The notes beneath the pieces are model-generated. The model searched no databases. It had not been told where the DNA came from and saw only the letters and a list, made by a program, of their open reading frames with translations. A stretch of 64,000 nucleotides of DNA from Marivirga harenae. GTDB lineage: Bacteria; Bacteroidota; Bacteroidia; Cytophagales; Cyclobacteriaceae. Made by a program: the position numbers and the translations under genes. Location: NCBI RefSeq assembly GCF_030534335.1, contig NZ_CP130565.1, positions 3,493,501 through 3,557,500 on the forward strand. Reading direction: 5' to 3'. Positions 58,645 through 64,000 of the stretch are shown here, piece by piece. Within the stretch, counting starts at the first letter, position 1. Each line of letters begins with the position of its first letter.

Positions 58645-59286
58645 ATGAAGCAATCCATAGCTGATATCCGAAAAGAATATACTGCACTCAGTTTAAGCGC
58701 ATCCGAAGTGGACCCAAATCCTGTCAGTCAGTTTTTAAGTTGGTTCGATATGGCTCTAAAAGCCGAAATAATGGAGCCAAATGCCATGACACTATCAACT
58801 ACCGATGGTAACAAACCCGCTTCTCGGATTGTGCTGCTAAAAGGCGTGGAAAATGAGGAGTTTGTATTTTACACTAACTACAAGAGCTCCAAGGGATTTC
58901 AAATGGACCAAAATCCAAATGTTTCATTGAATTTTTTCTGGCCAGAATTGGAAAGACAAGTTAGAATTGATGGCATGGTCCAAAAGGTCGATGTAGCTAC
59001 AAGTGACGATTACTTTAATAGCCGTCCGCGAGGAAGTCAAATTGGAGCCTGGGTTTCTCCGCAAAGTGAAGTAATTGACACGAGAGAAGTATTGGACAGT
59101 AGATTAAAAGAAGTTGAACTTAAATTCCAAGATAAAGTGGTTGAAAGACCCTCACATTGGGGTGGATACCGTGTGAAACCAAATATGATAGAATTTTGGC
59201 AAGGAAGACCAAGTAGATTACATGATAGGATTCGATATACCATCTCTGATTCTAGGAATTGGAAGATTGATAGATTAGCGCCCTAA
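58645..59286 (+). CDS. pdxH: Pyridoxamine 5'-phosphate oxidase
   Basis: 213 residues, the standard PdxH length. Motifs include IVLLKGVENEEFVFYTNYKS, LNFFWPELERQVRI, SRPRGSQIGAWVSPQS, WGGYRVKPNMIEFWQGRPSRLHDR and the C-terminal WKIDRLAP common to PdxH proteins. FMN-dependent oxidation of PNP or PMP gives pyridoxal 5'-phosphate. The gene is on plus, 109 bp from the divergent miaE gene. It is followed in the same frame, after its TAA, by a glycosyltransferase reading frame. Confidence 0.97.
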   Translation: MKQSIADIRKEYTALSLSASEVDPNPVSQFLSWFDMALKAEIMEPNAMTLSTTDGNKPASRIVLLKGVENEEFVFYTNYKSSKGFQMDQNPNVSLNFFWPELERQVRIDGMVQKVDVATSDDYFNSRPRGSQIGAWVSPQSEVIDTREVLDSRLKEVELKFQDKVVERPSHWGGYRVKPNMIEFWQGRPSRLHDRIRYTISDSRNWKIDRLAP

Positions 59287-59311
59287 ACGTCAGATTTATA
59301 TTTTCAGCGAT

Positions 59312-60519
59312 ATGCCTATCATAAAAGGTTTGTAGTTCAACCGATAAAAGAAGAAACTTTTATTTGTGTAGTAATCCCGGTTTACAAAGAAAATGATCTT
59401 TTGCCAACCTTGGGGGCTTTAATTGAATGTGAAAAAACTCAGTTTCCGGTGGAAATTATTTTCGTTATTAACCACCCTGAAAATTCAAAGCCACAAGAAA
59501 AAGAAAAAAGTCTGCGCAGCGTTGTTCAGATTGAGGAGTTCGTAAAAAATCATAATTGCGAACTTACTTTTCACATTATCAAGGCCTATGATCTCCCTTC
59601 TAAAAAAGCCGGAGTTGGTCTAGCCAGAAAAATTGGAATGGATGAGGCGGCTTTCCGACTAAATTCAATCAATCAGGATGGGGTTATTCTATGCTTTGAT
59701 GCAGACAGCCAATGTACTCCAAATTATTTAAGGGAAGTTGAAAAGCATTTCTTGGAATATTCAAATTGCAACGGGGCCTCTATTCATTATGAACATCCCT
59801 TATATTTGGAGAATGGGAAATTAAATGATGCGATTGTTCTCTACGAATTGCACTTAAGGTATTATATCCAAGCATTGAAATATACAGGCTATCCTTTTGC
59901 CTTTCATACCATTGGCTCCAGCATGGCCGTTAGATCCACTGTCTATCAAAAGCAAGGTGGAATGAACCAAAGAAAAGCCGGAGAGGATTTCTATTTTTTG
60001 CATAAAATTATTCCATTAGGAGATTTTCATAATATCTCCACAACCAAAGTGATTCCTTCAGCAAGAATATCGGATCGAGTGCCATTTGGAACTGGAAGAG
60101 CCATGAAGGAACACCAAGATCAAACCAAAGACTTAGAATTGAGCTATGATTTTGGTAGTTTTAGCGTGATAAAATCGTTTTTGGAAGAAATTGAACGAGA
60201 AACCACCGAAAATCTCCCCAATACCGTGATCAAATTTCTAAGGGAAAATAACTTTCTTTCAGAATTAGAAAAAATACAATCGCAATCCAAAAATGCGAAT
60301 CATTTCAAAGAACGATTTTTTGAATGGTTTAATGGCTTTAAAATGTTGAAATTGGTTCATTTTCTAAGAGACAATTATTTTCCTGAAAAACCACTTATTT
60401 TAGATGCTAATCAGTTATTAAAAGAAATTGGCATTATACATCAAACGGAATTATCAGCCTTAGAATTACTTGAAAGGTACAGAAATTTAGATAAAGAATG
60501 CACCGGCTTCAAACAATAG
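59312..60519 (+). CDS. GT2-family glycosyltransferase, start unresolved (possible frameshift)
   Basis: From 59341 to 60519 an unbroken frame encodes a GT-A glycosyltransferase: ETFICVVIPVYKENDLLP at the N-terminus, the DxD in LCFDADSQCTPNYL and FAFHTIGSSMAVR later. No in-frame ATG exists in this frame after the pdxH TAA, and the first standard alternative start is TTG at 59401, which would remove the IPVYKEN core. An ATG at 59312 is in the +1 frame and stops after seven codons. One extra T in the TTT at 59329-59331 would give MPIIKGFVVQPIKEET joined to the main frame. So the true start may be 59312 with a single-base frameshift. Product about 400 residues; donor and acceptor unknown. Confidence 0.75.
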
Positions 60520-60574
60520 TATGATAGAAAGAAAACGTTAATTTATATCAGTCAGTCCTGCAAAGACCTAGCCC

Positions 60575-61042
60575 TCATTGATTCAAAATACTCTTCAAAT
60601 CTACCTCTGAATAATTGATCGACTTTAAAGTTTTATTGTCTGACTTTCTATAAACCAAGAAAAAGTCCTCCTTTCTTTCATAGTAAGCATCCTGATTTTG
60701 TGAGATATAATGATTGACAGTCGCTTGAGCCTCTTCTTCAGAGCGACAAACTTTGCTCATATTAGATCTTTGGACTTCCTCAAATAGTGAGGCAAACCGC
60801 TCTCCCATTCCGAATTCTAAAATGGCTCCTGCCAAGACATATTGCAGATCACACAGAGCATCTGCTGCTTCAACCAAATCTTGATTTTTAACAGCTTCTT
60901 CTAGCTCTTGGAGTTCTTCTCTAAGCAAATTCAGTCGCAACTCAGCTCTGTTTTTAGAAGGAATTTGAGGCTCTGATAATATTGGATGATTAAATGTTTT
61001 ATGGAATTTGGATACGGAATTAAGTGCTTCTGCTTCTTTCAT
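60575..61042 (-). CDS. MazG-like NTP pyrophosphohydrolase (all-alpha)
   Basis: 155 residues. The metal-binding motif is LREELQELEEA, then EAADALCDLQYV, fitting EExxE...ExxD of the MazG/dUTPase-like all-alpha NTP pyrophosphohydrolases. A PRA-PH or dNTP-type substrate is likely. The start MKEAEALNS is well placed after the open stretch. It converges with the glycosyltransferase gene. Confidence 0.85.
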   Translation of the reverse strand: MKEAEALNSVSKFHKTFNHPILSEPQIPSKNRAELRLNLLREELQELEEAVKNQDLVEAADALCDLQYVLAGAILEFGMGERFASLFEEVQRSNMSKVCRSEEEAQATVNHYISQNQDAYYERKEDFFLVYRKSDNKTLKSINYSEVDLKSILNQ

Positions 61043-61164
61043 TATTGTTTATTAATTATATGTCATGAAATAATAAATAGTGCAAAATAAATAATATAAA
61101 CAACAATAAGTCACTAAATGATCTTTTCAAAATAATTACATAATCCAAAAGCCAAGAAAATCAA

Positions 61165-63015
61165 CTACTTAATTAATTTGTTTTTACTTCCTTCTAAAAA
61201 ACCTTTACTTTCAAGGTCATTTTCAATAATTGACAGTATTTTTTTTGCCATTTTCCTAGAGAAATAACGCACAGGTGCTAATAATAAAACAAATCTAAGA
61301 ACTGCATTGCCACCAGAGATACCCAATCTCAAAATTTGCAGAACTGCTTTAATACGGCCTTTGATCTGTTTGTAATAGGCATTTGAAATATCATTCATTG
61401 TCAGCTTAGGAAATTTGGGCACTGAATACTTGTAAATTTCAGAATTGCTCACTTCGTCATCTAATATCATATTGATATCAGGAATTATAGGTAAATAGGT
61501 TTTATTATCAATAGTGATCAGAAATCTATCGATCATTTTTTTTGTCCAACCCCTGTGAATTGGATGAACCTTTTTACCCTTCTCATAAGGTACACTCAAA
61601 AATGCTCTTAGGAAATTGCGAGCATTATTCCGACCTAAATAAAAATCGTGATGGCGGAATTTAATATCTAGAAAGCCGCCAAATGCGCCCAATGAAGCCG
61701 AACATAAAGGATATTTATAGGAACCCAAACTTTTATTATTTTCCACTTTATGCTTTACAGGAAAAATAGTGCCCATATAAGCTTTATTGGAGAACTGCTC
61801 CACCATTTCCTTGCGTTTTATTTTAGATTGATCCCATAAGGTTCCGATTATGGATGAGCCTACGTCTACTAAATTCTCTGGATGCTCGTATTCGTCATCT
61901 GGTGAGATAGTGTCTGGAAATGGGTCGATCATTACCACACCTGCTTTTTGGTATTCATGTCGTGAAACAGGATCGTCCGAATTTTCCTCCTTTGACCAAA
62001 CAAAATCTTCATTCACATTATCTTTAGTTCTATGTCGAAGAATTTCAAGCACTTCTCCATATGGCTCATTATTGATAGCCCCACCATCAACTGATGTTGT
62101 ATGATATTGATTTAAGGTTTTCTGATCCCAGTCGATATCGCTATTTTCAATTTGGGGATTACTTTCACCAAATTTTCTAGATATGATTCTTGTTACGGCA
62201 TTCTTTAAATATGCTGCACTAAAGTCTTGATTATTGAATTCACGGTATTGCAAACCTATCGGGAAAGCACCTGTAGCTTTGGCTGTCTTTTTTAACCTAT
62301 TGATTGTATTTTGAGTATCAATATCTAATGTAAAATACTCCTTATTATCTTGAAAGCTACCATCAGGCAATTTAAAATGAGAAACCATAAAGTGTTCAAA
62401 GGAAGTATGATAAGGGGCATCTTGGAGTCCAGCATCATTAGTGTTATTGGGAAATTTTACTTTTAATGGTACTCCTCGATTCATTGTATGAGAAATGATC
62501 ATTTCCAAATCAGGAGCTAAATAGTTTGGTCTGGAAGAATCTGTAACTACTGAGGGCATGCTGATGGCACGATTCGCTAGTTGATCTATAAATTGAGAAT
62601 TTAGCAGAGAGGATATTTTACCGCCTTTTAAGTCGTTGGTAGATAAAGCAATGTCTAAAGTCTTCAATTTGTTGTCATCTAACATACTCACCCAACTATC
62701 ATAAAGTATATTATTCTTGATACCTCTTGCATTATTTACATGTTCATCAGTTACAGGATTAATTGTATTCCTTAAACCATATAAGGCGGTCATGATTGTC
62801 GCCATCCCGCCCGCTGAAGTTCCACCCATTACATCAATAACAACATTATGTTTAGGAACCTCTTCACTTTTAACAGTTTCTAGTTTCCCTTTTTTCGCTT
62901 TTTCCCATTTATCCAGGACTTCGAATATGTAATCCATTACCCCAGCGGTATAACATCCGCCAGAGACAGCTCCTGCCATTGTAAATCCCAAATGAAAAGT
63001 TTTTTGCTCGCTCAT
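61165..63015 (-). CDS. Large patatin-like phospholipase
   Basis: 616 residues from the Met at 63015; the ATG at 63063 would extend into the upstream gene's stop region. The motif GFTMAGAVSGGCYTAGV supplies the oxyanion loop, with nucleophile Ser67 in GTSAG and the catalytic Asp in SVDGGAINNEP. It is far larger than the 260-residue patatin at 36396, with long helical segments after about 350 and a C-terminal hydrophobic stretch (about 585-605). The YdjC-type deacetylase gene just upstream ends 10 bp before its start, so the two are likely one operon. Confidence 0.85.
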   Translation of the reverse strand: MSEQKTFHLGFTMAGAVSGGCYTAGVMDYIFEVLDKWEKAKKGKLETVKSEEVPKHNVVIDVMGGTSAGGMATIMTALYGLRNTINPVTDEHVNNARGIKNNILYDSWVSMLDDNKLKTLDIALSTNDLKGGKISSLLNSQFIDQLANRAISMPSVVTDSSRPNYLAPDLEMIISHTMNRGVPLKVKFPNNTNDAGLQDAPYHTSFEHFMVSHFKLPDGSFQDNKEYFTLDIDTQNTINRLKKTAKATGAFPIGLQYREFNNQDFSAAYLKNAVTRIISRKFGESNPQIENSDIDWDQKTLNQYHTTSVDGGAINNEPYGEVLEILRHRTKDNVNEDFVWSKEENSDDPVSRHEYQKAGVVMIDPFPDTISPDDEYEHPENLVDVGSSIIGTLWDQSKIKRKEMVEQFSNKAYMGTIFPVKHKVENNKSLGSYKYPLCSASLGAFGGFLDIKFRHHDFYLGRNNARNFLRAFLSVPYEKGKKVHPIHRGWTKKMIDRFLITIDNKTYLPIIPDINMILDDEVSNSEIYKYSVPKFPKLTMNDISNAYYKQIKGRIKAVLQILRLGISGGNAVLRFVLLLAPVRYFSRKMAKKILSIIENDLESKGFLEGSKNKLIK

Positions 63016-63025
63016 AATAGTTCTA

Positions 63026-63988
63026 TTAATTGTTCTTTGGCTTGAATTGAATATTATATTCACTTTTTTCCCACGGCCTTTTAGATTTCAATGACATCAT
63101 TTCAGCCACCCTACCATCAAAGTAGTTGGGCTTAAGTCCAGGATATCCCTGTTGTTCAGCTCTAAATTTTCTAACAAAAGCACGCTGAGACACGGGCTCA
63201 TGTTGTATCAAATGGAAAACGATCTCCGCTACTCGGGAGTCATCATTATTGAAATGTTCTATCCATTTAGACAAATCATGTTGCTTTTTACTTTTTTGCC
63301 TATCATAGTTCCAAACAGGCATAAAACCCGGTGGGCCGTAGTGATCTACTATACTTGAGTCCGGGACATTGATGGTTGTCTGATTAGCAAATTCATATTG
63401 TTTAATATATTTGTCTGTTTCCCTTGCTGACATGATGTCTGCCGTTGTAATGAAATCCATTCCTATACGCTTGCCATAAGGTAGATAATTTAGTGAACGA
63501 ATCGCGCTTGGTAATATATCTGCATGCTGCATGCTGAGGTTCAAAAAAGCTTCATTATAACTCAAGACATCAAAATGTGAAGAAATGTGGTCTGGCCTGC
63601 CGAACACTTTTTGAAACTTCTCCAATTGCATTTGGAATTCATCCTTAACCTCCTTTAGGTACGGATTTCTTTGATAGCCGTCATGAATCAACCAAAAGGC
63701 TTTGAAAAACCCATGATTATTGACTATTGAATTTAAATTAGTAGCTAAAGGCTTGCCAGATGCTATCGTAAAGTGCAAGCCTACATGCACCTTATTTTTT
63801 AAACTATGCTGCTCGAGAAAATTTTGCAGTCTAAACAATCGATCTAATTTTCCAGCTTTATGTTTATTTACCAAAACCGCCACGGAATTGATCCAACCAT
63901 TTTTAAGTGCATATTCTATACCAGTATCTATTTCATCATAAATACCATAATCGTCTGCAGTAGCTAAAATATACTTAGTTCGAATCAT
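63026..63988 (-). CDS. YdjC/ChbG-family carbohydrate deacetylase-like protein
   Basis: 320 residues. The metal site is TADDYGI (Asp12, Asp13), VHVGLHFT (His72) and SHFDVL (His-x2-Asp-like), as in ChbG and HpnK proteins, which remove N-acetyl groups from amino sugars such as chitin oligomers or act on sugar-like lipids. The start is 12 bases from the window end and reads well. Its stop is 10 bp upstream of the large patatin start. A joint role in cell-surface lipid or glycan processing is inferred from pairing only. Confidence 0.88.
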   Translation of the reverse strand: MIRTKYILATADDYGIYDEIDTGIEYALKNGWINSVAVLVNKHKAGKLDRLFRLQNFLEQHSLKNKVHVGLHFTIASGKPLATNLNSIVNNHGFFKAFWLIHDGYQRNPYLKEVKDEFQMQLEKFQKVFGRPDHISSHFDVLSYNEAFLNLSMQHADILPSAIRSLNYLPYGKRIGMDFITTADIMSARETDKYIKQYEFANQTTINVPDSSIVDHYGPPGFMPVWNYDRQKSKKQHDLSKWIEHFNNDDSRVAEIVFHLIQHEPVSQRAFVRKFRAEQQGYPGLKPNYFDGRVAEMMSLKSKRPWEKSEYNIQFKPKNN

Positions 63989-64000
63989 AGGGATTTCACT

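Noticed and set aside
58645-60519. PdxH-glycosyltransferase fusion by stop readthrough
   Set aside because: PdxH ends at the family's normal C-terminus (RLAP), so the shared frame is probably chance.

Overview
The window looks like chromosomal DNA from a marine-type Bacteroidetes, most likely Cytophagales (Marivirga-like); the genus is inference. The signs are low G+C, many secreted proteins and lipoproteins with short hydrophobic leaders, several outer-membrane beta-barrel proteins, a Bacteroidetes-style RHS core, few Shine-Dalgarno sequences, and housekeeping proteins of Bacteroidetes type (GyrA, ThrS, IF-3, L20, L35, AccA, PdxH, MiaE). Most genes are on the minus strand.

Layout. 1-4750: a two-gene minus-strand unit with a giant secreted LamG/SusF/IPT/FG-GAP mosaic cut by the window edge and a small Kre9-like partner. 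5332-12958: msrA, a TPR protein, gyrA, an outer-membrane protein, an unknown gene, a lipoprotein and a thioredoxin-like gene interrupted by an in-frame TAG. 13065-14228: a YqhD-type alcohol dehydrogenase. 14252-19540 is accessory: REP-like palindromes and direct repeats around a REP-associated (RAYT) transposase, a frameshifted lipoprotein gene, and a truncated RHS gene whose variable tip has a metzincin-like histidine motif, translationally coupled to a secreted leucine-rich-repeat gene. 19635-21598: a membrane protein with a histidine-kinase DHp segment but no ATPase domain, and a CDP-alcohol phosphatidyltransferase. 21752-25600: a lipoprotein, then the thrS-infC-rpmI-rplT block; infC appears to start at ATT behind a perfect AGGAGG. 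25712-33115: a secreted coiled-coil protein, a phosphoribosyltransferase, an Lrp/AsnC regulator, menE, two hydrolases and an FAD amine oxidase. 33322-40015: M16 peptidase, patatin, metallo-beta-lactamase-fold hydrolase, a tandemly duplicated ~420-bp non-coding unit, and accA. 40352-40528: tRNA-Asp and a decayed tRNA copy. 41150-46137: lipoprotein, two outer-membrane proteins, an SDR-type epimerase. 46289-51535: a Y-family polymerase and a DnaE2-type polymerase separated by an array of paired inverted REP-like elements. 51655-63988: a DUF3352-like/MORN protein, an M57 metalloprotease, tRNA-Thr, DUF349 protein, yqgE, miaE, pdxH, a glycosyltransferase with an unresolved start, a MazG-like pyrophosphohydrolase, a large patatin and a YdjC/ChbG deacetylase.

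Functional groupings: translation (thrS, infC, rpmI, rplT, miaE, tRNAs), DNA topology and translesion synthesis (gyrA, dinB, dnaE2), fatty acid and menaquinone supply (accA, menE), repair of oxidised methionine (msrA), and envelope or secreted functions. Three genes show apparent lesions (an amber codon and two single-base frameshifts, both repaired by adding one T to a TTT run). These could be real decay or base-call errors.
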